64,000 bases of DNA from Lachnospiraceae bacterium (GTDB lineage: Bacteria; Bacillota; Clostridia; Lachnospirales; Lachnospiraceae). The notes under the pieces are model-generated. The model was not told the origin of the DNA. It did no database searches and saw nothing but the letters and a program-made list of their open reading frames with translations. The stretch covers positions 62,001 to 126,000 of the forward strand of contig JAFZOS010000039.1 in NCBI GenBank assembly GCA_017550535.1. The letters run 5' to 3'. The position numbers and the translations under genes are program-made. This document shows positions 44,271 through 53,821 of this stretch, piece by piece; position 1 is the first letter of the stretch, and each line of letters opens with the position of its first letter.

Positions 44271-44846
44271 TTATTTCATGGATTCCAAAAGTCGTTTCAA
44301 AGATCTGTTAATACTTTTTATTTCATTCTTTGCGCGGTCACTGTCGTTGTCTAAAATCTTAAGGCAAACTTCCAATTTATGCATGATTCCCGACAACTTA
44401 TCCCTGACTTTGTCAAAATCATAATTGAGGCTTAAGTTATAAACCACATCCTCGTTCATATGCTCGTTAATAAATTTTTCCGTTGCTTCTACCGCATCTG
44501 CCGCAGCATCACTTTCTTCATTATTTTCCTTTATCACAAACGGCTTCAATTTATTGCAATAGTCATTATAATACGAATACTTTTTTCTGTATTCTTCCAG
44601 CATGAGCTCCAGCTCTTCCTGCTGGGCTTCAAGTTCATCCACCGAATCGACTTTTCTTTTATCTAACTCCCTGGGAGAAAACAGCTTGGATTCGTCCTCA
44701 ATGTTTTCGCTGTATTCAATCCTTCTCCTTATTATCTCTTTTTCTGTTTCATAATTATCGATCTCTATCTTGTATTCGTTTCTCTTTTTCAGGAAATCAT
44801 CATACAGTTCTTTAAGTACTTTATCGAAGTCGTTGTTGCTTTTCAA
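44271..44846 (-). CDS. Coiled-coil protein next to parS
   Basis: A 191-residue protein, very rich in Glu, Lys, Asp and Tyr, with long coiled-coil helices (about residues 5-45, 60-95 and 135-190). It has no membrane segment or known motif. I choose a TTG start at 44846, because AAAGGTGGTG lies 7 bases upstream; the ATG pair seven codons earlier overlaps that site and lacks its own. The TTG sits 18 bases past the rsmG stop. It separates rsmG from the parS-parAB region. A DegS-like sensory or structural role is conceivable but not shown. Confidence 0.65.
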   Translation of the reverse strand: MKSNNDFDKVLKELYDDFLKKRNEYKIEIDNYETEKEIIRRRIEYSENIEDESKLFSPRELDKRKVDSVDELEAQQEELELMLEEYRKKYSYYNDYCNKLKPFVIKENNEESDAAADAVEATEKFINEHMNEDVVYNLSLNYDFDKVRDKLSGIMHKLEVCLKILDNDSDRAKNEIKSINRSLKRLLESMK

Positions 44847-44863
44847 AAAGACACCACCTTTCA

Positions 44864-45583
44864 TCATAACGGAGACTTTAACGGAACACCTGCTTTACGA
44901 GGATACTTTCCGTCAACCGGTTCAATGTTCTCAATTATAACAAACTTTCTTGTTATATCGCTGTGGGGCAGCTCAATATCTTTCACAGATATGATCTTCG
45001 ACCCAAGCATCTTTATTGCTTTCTTTGAAGAATTTATTTCATCCTCCGCCTTATCGGATTTATATGAAATAAACTTTCCACCCGGTTTTAAAAACGGAAT
45101 GCTGTATTCACTTAATGTACTTAAGTTGGCAACCGCTCTTGAAACTGAATAATCAAAACATCCCCTGTATTTTGTTTCACGTGCAACATCTTCCGCACGT
45201 CCGTGCAAACATTGTATGTTTTTCAGTCCCAAAACTCCTATTACTTCCTCAAGGAATCTAACACGTTTATTTAATGAATCCAATAATACAATCCTGCATT
45301 TCGGATTTAGTATCTTAATGGGAATTCCCGGAAAACCCGCTCCCGTTCCTATATCAACAATAGAAACTTCCTTATTAAAATCAATTTCTTTACATATAAG
45401 GATACTGTCTACAAAATGCTTTATTATAACTTCATCACGTTCGGTTATTGCCGTAAGGTTGATATTTGAATTCCGGTCTATAAGCAGATCGTAATAAGTT
45501 TTGAACATTTCTATATGATCGTCATTATATTCAATTTTCAATTCATCAAGTGAATCCCGAAGCAGATTATAACCGTCGTTCAT
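44864..45583 (-). CDS. rsmG: 16S rRNA (guanine527-N7)-methyltransferase
   Basis: A 239-residue SAM-dependent enzyme (GidB). The SAM motif is 'VSIVDIGTGAGFPGIPIKIL', with 'NINLTAITERDEVIIKHFVDSI' before it and 'FDYSVSRAVANLSTLSEYSIPFLKPGG' after it, all typical of RsmG. It methylates G527 of 16S rRNA. Its ATG follows the mnmG stop directly. It carries an apparent parS-like site in its coding sequence. Confidence 0.96.
   Translation of the reverse strand: MNDGYNLLRDSLDELKIEYNDDHIEMFKTYYDLLIDRNSNINLTAITERDEVIIKHFVDSILICKEIDFNKEVSIVDIGTGAGFPGIPIKILNPKCRIVLLDSLNKRVRFLEEVIGVLGLKNIQCLHGRAEDVARETKYRGCFDYSVSRAVANLSTLSEYSIPFLKPGGKFISYKSDKAEDEINSSKKAIKMLGSKIISVKDIELPHSDITRKFVIIENIEPVDGKYPRKAGVPLKSPL
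45173..45188. promoter_or_regulatory. parS-like site inside rsmG
   Basis: TGTTTCACGTGCAACA differs from the consensus at one position (A to C in the right half). It lies in coding sequence about 0.9 kb from the two perfect sites, on the origin side. Confidence 0.7.
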
Positions 45584-47458
45584 TTATGATCTTGTTTTTC
45601 CTTTTAAATATACCAACAGAACAGATATATCGGCAGGACTCACTCCCGAAATCCTTGATGCCTGGCCTATTGATACCGGATTGTAGGCTTTAAGCTTCTG
45701 TCTTGCTTCATTTCTTAATCCGGACACTTTATCATAATCCATATCATCCGGTATCTTCTTACTCTCAAGTTTTTTGAATCCTTCAACCTGTTTTATCTGC
45801 TTTTCTATATAACCGGCATATTTTATATTGATGTTTACCTGTTCCTTTATATCTTCATCAAGTTCACGCCTGTTATCATCGATCGGTTCGATCATATAAT
45901 AATCAAGTTCCGGCCTGCTGATAAGTTCATATAAAGAACTTCCCGATTTAAGCTCGGTACTACCCATTGAATTCAGAAAATCAGATACTTTTTTACCGGA
46001 TCCTACATATGTATTTCTTAGCCTGTCAATTTCTTCATCGATGAGCTTCTGTTTCCTTACTACTTTTTCATAATCTTCTTTTGATACCAGTCCTACTTCA
46101 TATCCTATTTTTCTCAAACGTATATCCGCATTATCCTGCCTTAACAACAGTCTGTACTCAGCCCTCGATGTCATCATTCTGTAAGGTTCATGGTTTTCTT
46201 TTGTTACAAGATCATCGATGAGTACTCCTATATATGCCTGAGATCTGTCGAGGGTTATTTTTTCCCTGTTAAGTACTGACATAGCTGCATTAATACCGGC
46301 TATTATCCCCTGTGCTGCTGCCTCTTCATAACCCGAACTTCCGTTAAACTGACCTCCTGCAAAAAGATTATGTATCTTTTTAAATTCCAGAGTAGGGTAT
46401 AACTGCACCGGATTAATGCAATCATATTCTATCGCATAAGCATTCCTTACTATCTTACAGTTTTCAAGTCCGGGAACTGTTCTGTACATCTCAAGCTGTA
46501 CGTCCTCGGGAAGAGAAGATGACATACCTCCTATATATACTTCATTTGTTGATAAGCCTTCCGGTTCTACGAATATCTGATGTTTATCCTTATCTGCAAA
46601 CCTTACTACTTTATCTTCTATTGAAGGACAATATCTCGGACCCGTTCCTTCTATAACGCCCGCATATAAAGGAGATCTGTCAAGGTTGTTCCTTATTATC
46701 TCATGTGTTTTTTCATTGGTATATGTAAGGTAGCATTTTACCTGTTCTTTTTGTATGCTTTCAGGATCGGTTGAAAATGAAAAAGGGATTATCCTTTCAT
46801 CTCCTGACTGTTCTATCATTTTTGAATAATCGACCGTACGTCCGTCCATCCTGGCAGGAGTTCCCGTTTTAAAACGGACAAGCTCTATACCGGCCTTTTC
46901 AAGCGATGCAGTCAAATGATTTGCTGCCTGTAGTCCGTTTGGCCCGGTATTGGTTATCGCTTCCCCGCACAGACACCTTGCCCTCAGATAAGTACCGGTA
47001 CATAATATTACCGCTTTTGCATGATATATCCCGCCTGTACATATCTTAACCCCGGTAACAGTATTATCATTGATTATCAAATCCGATACCTCGGATTGTT
47101 TTATCGTGAGATGCTCCTGGTTTTCAAGGACCTGCCTCATTGACCTTGAATACTCGGCCTTATCTGCCTGGGCGCGCAGCGAATGTACCGCCGGCCCTTT
47201 GCTTTTGTTAAGCATCTTTGACTGGATAAAAGTCTTATCAATGTTTTTACCCATTTCACCGCCGAGTGCATCAACTTCACGTACAAGATGCCCTTTTGAA
47301 CTGCCACCCACATTGGGATTGCAGGGCATAAGAGCAATACTGTTCACACTTACCGTAAATATGATTGTTTCAAGGTTAAGCCTGGCGCAGGCAAGAGCTG
47401 CTTCACATCCGGCATGTCCCGCACCGACCACTACGACATCATAATTCTCTTCAAACAT
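45584..47458 (-). CDS. mnmG: tRNA uridine-34 carboxymethylaminomethyl synthesis enzyme MnmG
   Basis: A 624-residue FAD protein (GidA): '[22 protein letters not shown]' at the N-terminus, '[27 protein letters not shown]', and the C-terminal '[23 protein letters not shown]'. With MnmE it installs cmnm5 at U34 of certain tRNAs. It lies between mnmE and rsmG. AGGAAA precedes the ATG. Confidence 0.97.
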   Translation of the reverse strand: MFEENYDVVVVGAGHAGCEAALACARLNLETIIFTVSVNSIALMPCNPNVGGSSKGHLVREVDALGGEMGKNIDKTFIQSKMLNKSKGPAVHSLRAQADKAEYSRSMRQVLENQEHLTIKQSEVSDLIINDNTVTGVKICTGGIYHAKAVILCTGTYLRARCLCGEAITNTGPNGLQAANHLTASLEKAGIELVRFKTGTPARMDGRTVDYSKMIEQSGDERIIPFSFSTDPESIQKEQVKCYLTYTNEKTHEIIRNNLDRSPLYAGVIEGTGPRYCPSIEDKVVRFADKDKHQIFVEPEGLSTNEVYIGGMSSSLPEDVQLEMYRTVPGLENCKIVRNAYAIEYDCINPVQLYPTLEFKKIHNLFAGGQFNGSSGYEEAAAQGIIAGINAAMSVLNREKITLDRSQAYIGVLIDDLVTKENHEPYRMMTSRAEYRLLLRQDNADIRLRKIGYEVGLVSKEDYEKVVRKQKLIDEEIDRLRNTYVGSGKKVSDFLNSMGSTELKSGSSLYELISRPELDYYMIEPIDDNRRELDEDIKEQVNINIKYAGYIEKQIKQVEGFKKLESKKIPDDMDYDKVSGLRNEARQKLKAYNPVSIGQASRISGVSPADISVLLVYLKGKTRS

Positions 47459-47582
47459 TTTGATTTCCTAAAACCGCTTATTTAATAACATATTTGTATA
47501 ACTGTAAGGATTGCCTTTAAATCGGCTTTCTTTAATAAAATAACATAGTTGAATAACATATTTGAATAATGTATGTTATTTA
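47459..47582. repeat. AT-rich spacer with AATAACAT-type repeats
   Basis: A 124-base non-coding gap between mnmE and mnmG with four imperfect copies of (T/A)AATAACATA(T/G)TTG, plus a reverse copy ATGTTATT at its right end. A similar word recurs between dnaN and the S4 gene. Confidence 0.5.
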
Positions 47583-48959
47583 TCACTTGCCCATGCAAAA
47601 CTTAGAGAATATCTCATCAATTATATCATCACCTGTCTGTTCGCCTGTAATGGTACCCAGGTATTCATATGCATTTTTCAGATCTATCGATACAAAATCT
47701 TCCGGCATTTCTGCACTTATACTATTTTTTACCTCTTCAAGACTTTGTATGGAGTTTTCTATCAGGTATAAATGTCTTTCGTTTGTCAGTATAACCTCAT
47801 CATTATAATCAATCGTTCCTTTTAAAAACATCTCATTTATTTTAGCTTTAAATTCTTCAATTCCGGTTTCATCCTTTGCAGAAATGGACATTATACATTT
47901 CTGAGTAAATTTTTTAACATCATTCTCGCTTACTTTCTGTTTAAGGTCACTTTTATTTAATAGAATGATCGCATTTTTATCCTTTATGAAATCGAATATC
48001 TTTATATCAGTTTCATCTATTTCTTCTGAGGAATCTATCATCATCAATATAAGATCAGCATCTTTAGCCGATTCCAGAGCTTTATCAACACCTATCTTTT
48101 CTATGATATCATCAGTCTCACGGATCCCGGCCGTATCGGTTATCTTAAGTGATAACCCGTTCATGACTATATCCTGTTTAAGCGCATCTCTTGTTGTTCC
48201 GGCGATATCAGTCACTATCGCTGTTTCTTCACCTGTCAGTAAATTTAAAAGCGATGATTTACCTACATTTGGCTTACCCAGTATTACCGTATTTATTCCT
48301 TCAGATATTATCCTTCCTTCATTAAATGATTTTTTTAGTGACACTAACTCATCACATATTTCATCTGTTACATTACTAAGCCTTAAATAATATCCGCTTA
48401 AGTCATAATGCTCCGGATCATCAAGGGCTGATTCTATATATGCTATCTCATATTTTATCTTATCTCTTAATAACCTTATCTTTTCCGTAAGCTTTCCAGT
48501 TAACTGTTTTATAGAATTGTTAAGAGCATACTCATTACTTGAATTAATAACATCTGTTACTGCCTCAGCTTCGGAAAGATCCATCCTTCCGTTCAAAAAA
48601 GCTCTTTTTGTGAATTCGCCGGGCTCAGCAAGCCTGGCACCCTTACTTAAGATTATCTTAAGTATCCTTCTCATCACAAGGTTTCCACCGTGACAGTCAA
48701 TTTCTATCGTGTCCTCCGTGGTATAACTTTTTGGAGATCTAAGTGCGATAAGCAGAACCTCATCAACCGTTTTTCCATCATCTGTTATAAAGCCATAATA
48801 AACCCTGTGTGATTCAAACGTATTCACGGATTTACCTGAACTTAAACGGAAAATAGCAGAAGCTATCTTAAACGATCCTTCTCCGCTTATCCTTATTATC
48901 CCTATTCCGGCATTATTCATTCCGGTTGAAATTGCAGTTATAGTGTCGGATAGATACAT
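47583..48959 (-). CDS. mnmE: tRNA modification GTPase MnmE
   Basis: A 458-residue GTPase (TrmE/ThdF). N-terminal 'DTITAISTGMNNAGIGIIRISG' and 'FTKRAFLNGRMDLSEAEAVTDVINS', G domain P-loop 'VILGKPNVGKSSLLN', 'DTAGIRETDD', 'LLNKSDL', and C-terminal Cys in FCMGK. It is the partner of MnmG. I start it at the ATG at 48959, with GAGGTG 5 bases before it; the longer frame begins 33 bases upstream. The preceding terminator separates it from jag. Confidence 0.97.
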   Translation of the reverse strand: MYLSDTITAISTGMNNAGIGIIRISGEGSFKIASAIFRLSSGKSVNTFESHRVYYGFITDDGKTVDEVLLIALRSPKSYTTEDTIEIDCHGGNLVMRRILKIILSKGARLAEPGEFTKRAFLNGRMDLSEAEAVTDVINSSNEYALNNSIKQLTGKLTEKIRLLRDKIKYEIAYIESALDDPEHYDLSGYYLRLSNVTDEICDELVSLKKSFNEGRIISEGINTVILGKPNVGKSSLLNLLTGEETAIVTDIAGTTRDALKQDIVMNGLSLKITDTAGIRETDDIIEKIGVDKALESAKDADLILMMIDSSEEIDETDIKIFDFIKDKNAIILLNKSDLKQKVSENDVKKFTQKCIMSISAKDETGIEEFKAKINEMFLKGTIDYNDEVILTNERHLYLIENSIQSLEEVKNSISAEMPEDFVSIDLKNAYEYLGTITGEQTGDDIIDEIFSKFCMGK

Positions 48960-49010
48960 GAACACCTCATTTGCCGCCTTACGCTGGCACATTTTTATCT
49001 TTATTATATT

Positions 49011-49044
49011 AAAGGCTCAAAATGCACCTGCACTTTGAGCCTTT
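49011..49044 (-). terminator. Terminator after jag
   Basis: A 16-bp inverted repeat with one G-U pair: AAAGGCTCAAAATGCA (49011-49026) and TGCACTTTGAGCCTTT (49029-49044), which ends the rpmH-jag transcript. The T-rich arm is inside the stem. An AT-rich TATAAT follows on the minus strand and might start the mnmE transcript. Confidence 0.75.
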
Positions 49045-49052
49045 AATTAATC

Positions 49053-49781
49053 TTATTTATTTAAAGTTATAACAACTCTCCTGAACGGCTCATCACCTTC
49101 GCTGTGTGTACTTACATACTTATCATTCTGTAATGCCGAATGTATTACCCTTCTTTCATAAGGATTCATAGGTTCAAGGCTTACAGGCCTCTTCGTTCTC
49201 TTTACCTTATATGCCAGGTTCTTAGCAAGATTCTCAAGTGTATCCTTTCTTCTCTTTCTGTAATTCTCCGTATCTACTTTTACTCTTATATACTCACTGC
49301 TTCCTTTATTGACAACAAGGCTTGTAAGGTACTGAAGAGAATCAAGTGTCTGGCCTCTTTTACCTATAAGAACACCCATTTCGTCTCCGGATAACTCAAT
49401 ATTCATATCATTATTGATAAGTTCAACCTTGACATCTACCTTAAGACCCATTGCAGAAAATACCTTATCAAGGAATTCCTTCGGATCATTGTTTAATACT
49501 ATTTCGGATGCATTGCCTTCCTTCGCCTTTACGGACTCGGATTTATCATTCTTTTCAGCTGATTCTTCCTTACTTTCCTTTACTTCCCTTACAGGCCTTT
49601 CTTCATTTTCACCCAAAGCCCTTGCCTTTATAACCGCAGCCTTTGTTCCTATTCCAAGGAATCCCGAAGAACCCTTTTCTATGATCTCATAATCAAGCCT
49701 GTCACTTGTTACAGTAAATTTCGTACAAGCTTCCGTTATAGCATCTTCGACAGTTTTACCTGTAAACTCTTCATATTCCAT
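49053..49781 (-). CDS. jag: RNA-binding protein Jag/KhpB
   Basis: A 242-residue protein: N-terminal Jag domain ('EEFTGKTVEDAITEACTKFTVTSDRLDYEIIEKGSSGFLGIGTKAAVI'), a charged linker, a KH domain ('GVLIGKRGQTLDSLQYLTSLVVN') and a C-terminal R3H domain ('PMNPYERRVIHSALQNDKYVSTHSEGDEPFRRVVI'). With KhpA it binds RNA and affects cell elongation in Gram-positives. AGGAGG precedes the ATG; it is cotranscribed behind yidC. Confidence 0.95.
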   Translation of the reverse strand: MEYEEFTGKTVEDAITEACTKFTVTSDRLDYEIIEKGSSGFLGIGTKAAVIKARALGENEERPVREVKESKEESAEKNDKSESVKAKEGNASEIVLNNDPKEFLDKVFSAMGLKVDVKVELINNDMNIELSGDEMGVLIGKRGQTLDSLQYLTSLVVNKGSSEYIRVKVDTENYRKRRKDTLENLAKNLAYKVKRTKRPVSLEPMNPYERRVIHSALQNDKYVSTHSEGDEPFRRVVITLNK

Positions 49782-49793
49782 TACATTGTCCTC

Positions 49794-51101
49794 CTATTTA
49801 TTCTCGTTATAATTTTTGACCATGTTAGCCCTTGCTGCTATACTTCCGGGCTTATGGCCGTTATTATTCTCATTTGATACTGTATTTACATCTTCCTTTT
49901 TATCAATATCATCATTATTTACAATAGCTTTAGTACTTAACCTTGCATTACTTGAAAGCCCCGAGGCTTCACGTATCTGCTTCATCTTATCAGTTTTAAC
50001 CTTGGCTTTTTCCGCATTTTTTTCGATGATCTCATCCATATTCATCTTATCAAGATGCTTGTTTATAACCACCTGCTGGATACTCCTTACAACAGCACCC
50101 GCTATCCAGTATATACCCATACCTACCGGCAGGCTGAAACAGAAGAACATTGACATAATCGGCATCATTATATTCATTGATTTCATTGATGCCGCCATTG
50201 TATCCTGCTGAGAGTTTCCTCCGCTGTTTTCAGGCTGAGGCATCAGTTTTGTATTTAGCCATTGTGTAAGTGCCGATAAACCCGGTATCAGAAGTGCTCC
50301 CAAAACTAAAAGATAATGATGTCCCGATATTCCTTCCTTAAAATAATAAGAAGGAGAATTGGCAATATTAAGTCCCAAAAAGTTATTATACTTTTCGAAT
50401 ATATCCAGGGCACCGTTATGTGAAGCGTTTGTAATAAGATCCTTTAACCCTGCAAACTGACTCTGAGCATAGATATTATGCCATTCCGAAGTCGTTGCCT
50501 TATTGAGTACATCAATAAACGTATTCCTTACGTAGTCCTTATCACCGTTTATAAACAGATCATTTGCAAATTGCTTTGAAAACCTGGCAACTGCTGCGAA
50601 GTTTTCTTTATTCTGTATGAATTCCTTACTTCCTTCTATTTCTATAAACTGGTTTACAAAAGGTATAAATCCTTCCTTTACCTTTGTTACATATGCCGGA
50701 ATATTATCTATCACACGATAAAGTGCAAATAATATAGGCATCTGGATTACGAGCTGTACACAGCTTCCTGTAGGAGAAGTGCCGTATTTTGCATATACTG
50801 CCTTTGTCTCCTCATTCATTCTCATCATCGATTCATTATCTTTTTTACCTTTATACTTTTCCTGAATTGCCTGTATCTCAGGATTCATTTTTGCTGAAAG
50901 CTTTGAAAATTTCTGCTGCCTTATTGTAAGGGGCATAAGTATAAGATAAATAACGATGGTAAACAGAATGATGGCAAGTCCTATATTTGGAATTCCTATT
51001 TTATCAAGCGCAATGAATATTGCGTTCATAAGGTAACCTAAAATCTTGGCAACAGGACCCAATATAGCACCGCCGTATTGTGTAAGAATCACACTGTACA
51101 A
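49794..51101 (-). CDS. yidC: Membrane protein insertase YidC/Oxa1
   Basis: A 435-residue polytopic insertase. Core features are 'LMNAIFIALDKIGIPNIGLAIILFTIVIYLILMPLTIRQQKFSAKM' type TM1 and basic loop, 'PTGSCVQLVIQMPILFALYRVI', and the last helices 'MNIMMPIMSMFFCFSLPVGMGIYWIAGAVVRSIQQVVI'. It has an extra about 100-residue loop, as in Lachnospiraceae homologues. The start codon appears to be TTG with AAGGAGG eight bases upstream. Confidence 0.95.
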   Translation of the reverse strand: MYSVILTQYGGAILGPVAKILGYLMNAIFIALDKIGIPNIGLAIILFTIVIYLILMPLTIRQQKFSKLSAKMNPEIQAIQEKYKGKKDNESMMRMNEETKAVYAKYGTSPTGSCVQLVIQMPILFALYRVIDNIPAYVTKVKEGFIPFVNQFIEIEGSKEFIQNKENFAAVARFSKQFANDLFINGDKDYVRNTFIDVLNKATTSEWHNIYAQSQFAGLKDLITNASHNGALDIFEKYNNFLGLNIANSPSYYFKEGISGHHYLLVLGALLIPGLSALTQWLNTKLMPQPENSGGNSQQDTMAASMKSMNIMMPIMSMFFCFSLPVGMGIYWIAGAVVRSIQQVVINKHLDKMNMDEIIEKNAEKAKVKTDKMKQIREASGLSSNARLSTKAIVNNDDIDKKEDVNTVSNENNNGHKPGSIAARANMVKNYNENK

Positions 51102-51125
51102 TTATACTTCCTCCTTGATTTTTGA

Positions 51126-51335
51126 TCACGGAACAGGATCATATCCACCTCTTGAAAACGGATTACACCTTAATATTCTCCAACCGGCAAGTAAACTTCC
51201 CTTTAAGGCTCCATACTTTTCAATGGCTTCAATACCATACTGTGAACATGAAGGGATATAAGGACACTTTGTCCTTTTAAGACATGAAATATATTTTTGA
51301 TAAAACCTGATCATATATATAAGCAAATTCTTCAT
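51126..51335 (-). CDS. yidD: Membrane insertion efficiency factor YidD
   Basis: A 69-residue protein: '[65 protein letters not shown]', the full YidD pattern with Cys residues and the C-terminal GGYDPVP. I start it at the ATG at 51335, since family members begin directly with this segment; an upstream TTG adds eight residues. Confidence 0.93.
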   Translation of the reverse strand: MKNLLIYMIRFYQKYISCLKRTKCPYIPSCSQYGIEAIEKYGALKGSLLAGWRILRCNPFSRGGYDPVP

Positions 51336-51369
51336 ATCTATGCAAAATAATCTTATCAATTATATAAAA

Positions 51370-51714
51370 TCAAAAACCTTCATTAAAAACCTTATGAAGC
51401 TTTAAAAGATGCAGCAATGCCGATTCTACATATTTAAAACTTAAATCAGCCGCACCACTGCGGGCTATGACTACAATGTCCAAACCACTATTGAACATTT
51501 TTTCATGCAGTCTGTAGCTTTCCTTAACAAGTCTTTTTATCCTGTGTCTTTCTACACTGTTTCCTGTTTTTTTACTTACCGATATACCGATCCTGTTATA
51601 TTCCTTACTGTTTTCCAATACATACACAACAAAATATCTGTTTGCTTTCGATTTTCCTTTTGAATATACGTTTTTAAAATCAGTATTTTTCTTTAATGAA
51701 TATGTAAAGATCAT
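51370..51714 (-). CDS. rnpA: Ribonuclease P protein component
   Basis: A 114-residue basic protein that helps RNase P RNA mature tRNA 5' ends. It has 'YSLKKNTDFKNVYSKGKSKANRYFVVYV' and 'RIGISVSKKTGNSVERHRIKRLVKESYRL', the family RNR loop with His in place of Asn, a variant common in Clostridia. It follows rpmH. Confidence 0.95.
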   Translation of the reverse strand: MIFTYSLKKNTDFKNVYSKGKSKANRYFVVYVLENSKEYNRIGISVSKKTGNSVERHRIKRLVKESYRLHEKMFNSGLDIVVIARSGAADLSFKYVESALLHLLKLHKVFNEGF

Positions 51715-51730
51715 TCAAACTACCGTCATA

Positions 51731-51768
51731 CATCAAAAAGAGAAATAGACCACATTTCTGCGGTCTAT
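51731..51768 (-). terminator. Terminator/attenuator after rpmH
   Basis: ATAGACCAC (51745-51753) pairs with GCGGTCTAT (51760-51768) with one mismatch, followed on the minus strand by TTCTCTTTTT. It overlaps the rpmH stop and probably reduces read-through into rnpA. Confidence 0.7.
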
Positions 51769-51899
51769 GCTGATAATCTTTTTCTTCCCTTTAATCTTCT
51801 GGAAGCCAAAACTTTTCTTCCGCCCGGAGTACTCATTCTACTTCTGAAACCATGAACCTTGGCTCTTTGCCTTTTCTTAGGTTGAAATGTCATTTTCAT
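51765..51899 (-). CDS. rpmH: 50S ribosomal protein L34
   Basis: A 44-residue basic protein: starts [18 protein letters not shown] and ends with [17 protein letters not shown], the L34 pattern. GGAGGTGA lies 7 bases before the ATG. It is the first gene left of the origin. It is short and easily missed by gene callers. Confidence 0.97.
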   Translation of the reverse strand: MKMTFQPKKRQRAKVHGFRSRMSTPGGRKVLASRRLKGRKRLSA

Positions 51900-51959
51900 G
51901 ATCCGGTCACCTCCTTCTATATAAAATAATGATATATGCTATCGGAAAACATCGTTACA

Positions 51960-51988
51960 ATTATATTAGAAACAAAATAACCAGTCAA
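51960..51988 (-). promoter_or_regulatory. Promoter of the rpmH operon
   Basis: On the minus strand TTGACT (51988-51983), 17-base spacer, TATAAT (51965-51960), about 60 bases before rpmH. Confidence 0.85.
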
Positions 51989-52016
51989 GGCGTAAACTAT
52001 CAAATTTACATAATAT

Positions 52017-52112
52017 TTTTCCACATATTGTTAATAGTTATCAACAACCTTGTTGATAACTTACATAAATAACTGTTTTATTAATAAAATTCTGTTGATA
52101 ATGTTATCCACA
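52017..52112. other. oriC: oriC: DnaA-box cluster
   Basis: In the rpmH-dnaA gap (51900-52236) five DnaA boxes lie within 96 bases: TTTTCCACA (52017), TTATCAACA (52038), reverse TTATCAACA (52051-52059 and 52093-52101) and the perfect TTATCCACA (52104-52112). Boxes 2 and 3 form an inverted pair, TTATCAACAA-CC-TTGTTGATAA. The whole gap is very AT-rich, as is the dnaA-dnaN gap, where the unwinding element may lie. Flanking rpmH and dnaA confirm the assignment. Confidence 0.9.
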
Positions 52113-52139
52113 GGCAATATCTTTATGATATAGATTTAT

Positions 52140-52173
52140 TTGCCAATTTAACATATTTGGTTTAATATATAAT
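52140..52173 (+). promoter_or_regulatory. Candidate dnaA promoter
   Basis: TTGCCA (52140-52145), 17-base spacer, TAATAT (52163-52168); a second -10-like TATAAT overlaps at 52168-52173. About 64-69 bases before dnaA, next to the DnaA boxes, which allows autoregulation. Confidence 0.5.
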
Positions 52174-52236
52174 AGATTGTTTTTAACGTAAGCAGCCCTT
52201 AAATTGATTTAAGGGTATCGCACGAGGTATATCCCG

Positions 52237-53592
52237 ATGGAAGAATTAATTAATAAATGGGAAGAGATTAAAACATCCATTCAAAAGGAATATTCTCTTA
52301 CCGACATTTCATTTAAGACATGGATACAGCCTCTGGATATCTATGAAGTAAAGGATGATACCGTAACCATCCTTATACCGTCAGATAAGGCCCAGTCTAT
52401 AAATTATATAAGTAATAAGTACTATCTTCCTATTAAAGTAAGTATATCCGAAGCACTCAAAAAAGAATGTGATGTAAAATTCGTACTTGAGAAAGATATA
52501 GATATCAATTCAGGTATATCTTCATCATCTTCATCAAATAATATATTATACGAAAATTCGAAGCTTGAACCAAAGTATAATTTTGACACCTTTGTCGTAG
52601 GAAATAATAACAGTCTTGCTCATTCTGCAGCTTTAGCAGTTGCCGAAACTCCGGGTGAAGTATATAATCCTCTTTTTCTTTATGGAGGAGTTGGTCTCGG
52701 AAAAACTCATCTTATGCACGCAATAGGTAATTTTATAATAAATAATAATCCTTCATCAAAGGTAATGTATGTTCCCAGTGAGCAATTCACAAATGAACTT
52801 ATAGAAGCTATAAGGATAGGTAAGAATTCACCGGCAGCAATAAATAAATTCAGGGAAAAATACAGAAATATAGATGTTCTTCTTATCGATGACATACAGT
52901 TTATAATAGGTAAGGAAAGTACACAGCTTGAATTTTTCAATACATTTGAAAAACTCTATCAGGAAAAAAAGCAGATAGTAATATCTTCTGATAAACCTCC
53001 AAAAGATATGTATATACTTGAAGAAAGGCTTAAATCAAGGTTTGGATGGGGACTTACAATTGATATACAGTCTCCTGATTATGAAACAAGGGTTGCCATT
53101 CTTAAAAAGAAAAAGGATCTTGGAGGATATAAAATAAGTGATGAAGTAATCGAATATGTTGCCAGGAACGTTAACTCAAATATAAGGGAACTTGAAGGAT
53201 CCCTCAATAAACTCAATGCATATTATATATTGGGAGATAAAAGGGAAATAACTGTTGAAAAGGCAAAGGATGCCCTTAAAGATATTATTTCACCAAATAC
53301 TCCAAATAAAATTACCCCACAACACATCATGGATGTGGTATGTGAACATTTAAACATAAAACCGGATGATATAAAGTCAAAAAAGAGAAACGAGGAAATA
53401 GTAAGGCCAAGGCAGATAGTAATGTATCTCTGCAATAAATATACAGACTGTTCATCTACAAAAATAGGTGATTTTCTAGGTAAGGATCATTCAACGGTAT
53501 TACACGGAGTACAAAAACTTGAAGCCGACATTGAAAATGATATAGATCTTAAAAACAAAGTAGATATTATAATAAAGAAGCTTAACCTTTGA
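52237..53592 (+). CDS. dnaA: Chromosomal replication initiator DnaA
   Basis: A 451-residue AAA+ initiator: N-terminal domain ('SLTDISFKTWIQPL'), a short Ser-rich linker (SSSSSSNN), Walker A 'GGVGLGKTHLMHA', Walker B 'DVLLIDDIQF', sensor region 'FGWGLTIDIQSPDYETR' and DNA-binding domain ending 'KIGDFLGKDHSTVLHGVQKLE'. GAGGT precedes the ATG. It opens the origin at the boxes just upstream. Confidence 0.98.
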   Translation: MEELINKWEEIKTSIQKEYSLTDISFKTWIQPLDIYEVKDDTVTILIPSDKAQSINYISNKYYLPIKVSISEALKKECDVKFVLEKDIDINSGISSSSSSNNILYENSKLEPKYNFDTFVVGNNNSLAHSAALAVAETPGEVYNPLFLYGGVGLGKTHLMHAIGNFIINNNPSSKVMYVPSEQFTNELIEAIRIGKNSPAAINKFREKYRNIDVLLIDDIQFIIGKESTQLEFFNTFEKLYQEKKQIVISSDKPPKDMYILEERLKSRFGWGLTIDIQSPDYETRVAILKKKKDLGGYKISDEVIEYVARNVNSNIRELEGSLNKLNAYYILGDKREITVEKAKDALKDIISPNTPNKITPQHIMDVVCEHLNIKPDDIKSKKRNEEIVRPRQIVMYLCNKYTDCSSTKIGDFLGKDHSTVLHGVQKLEADIENDIDLKNKVDIIIKKLNL

Positions 53593-53821
53593 TAACTGTT
53601 TATAAATATATTTATAAAACTGTTCATAATTATATATGATAAATATCTGATAATGATTTATAAACATTATCTCTCATATATTTTAAAATTTTAAACATAT
53701 TTATTATTTGTGTTTTTACTTTATATATAAGGTTTTTAACCTGATTTAACATTTTAACAGCTATTATTATATATTATTAGAATAATAAATTTATATATCT
53801 ATATAAGAAAGGAAAAACGAA
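53593..53821. other. AT-rich dnaA-dnaN spacer, possible unwinding region
   Basis: A 229-base stretch of almost only A and T with inverted repeats (GTTTATAAATATATTTATAAAAC). No DnaA box of good quality was seen. It could be a second origin element, or hold the dnaN promoter. Confidence 0.4.
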
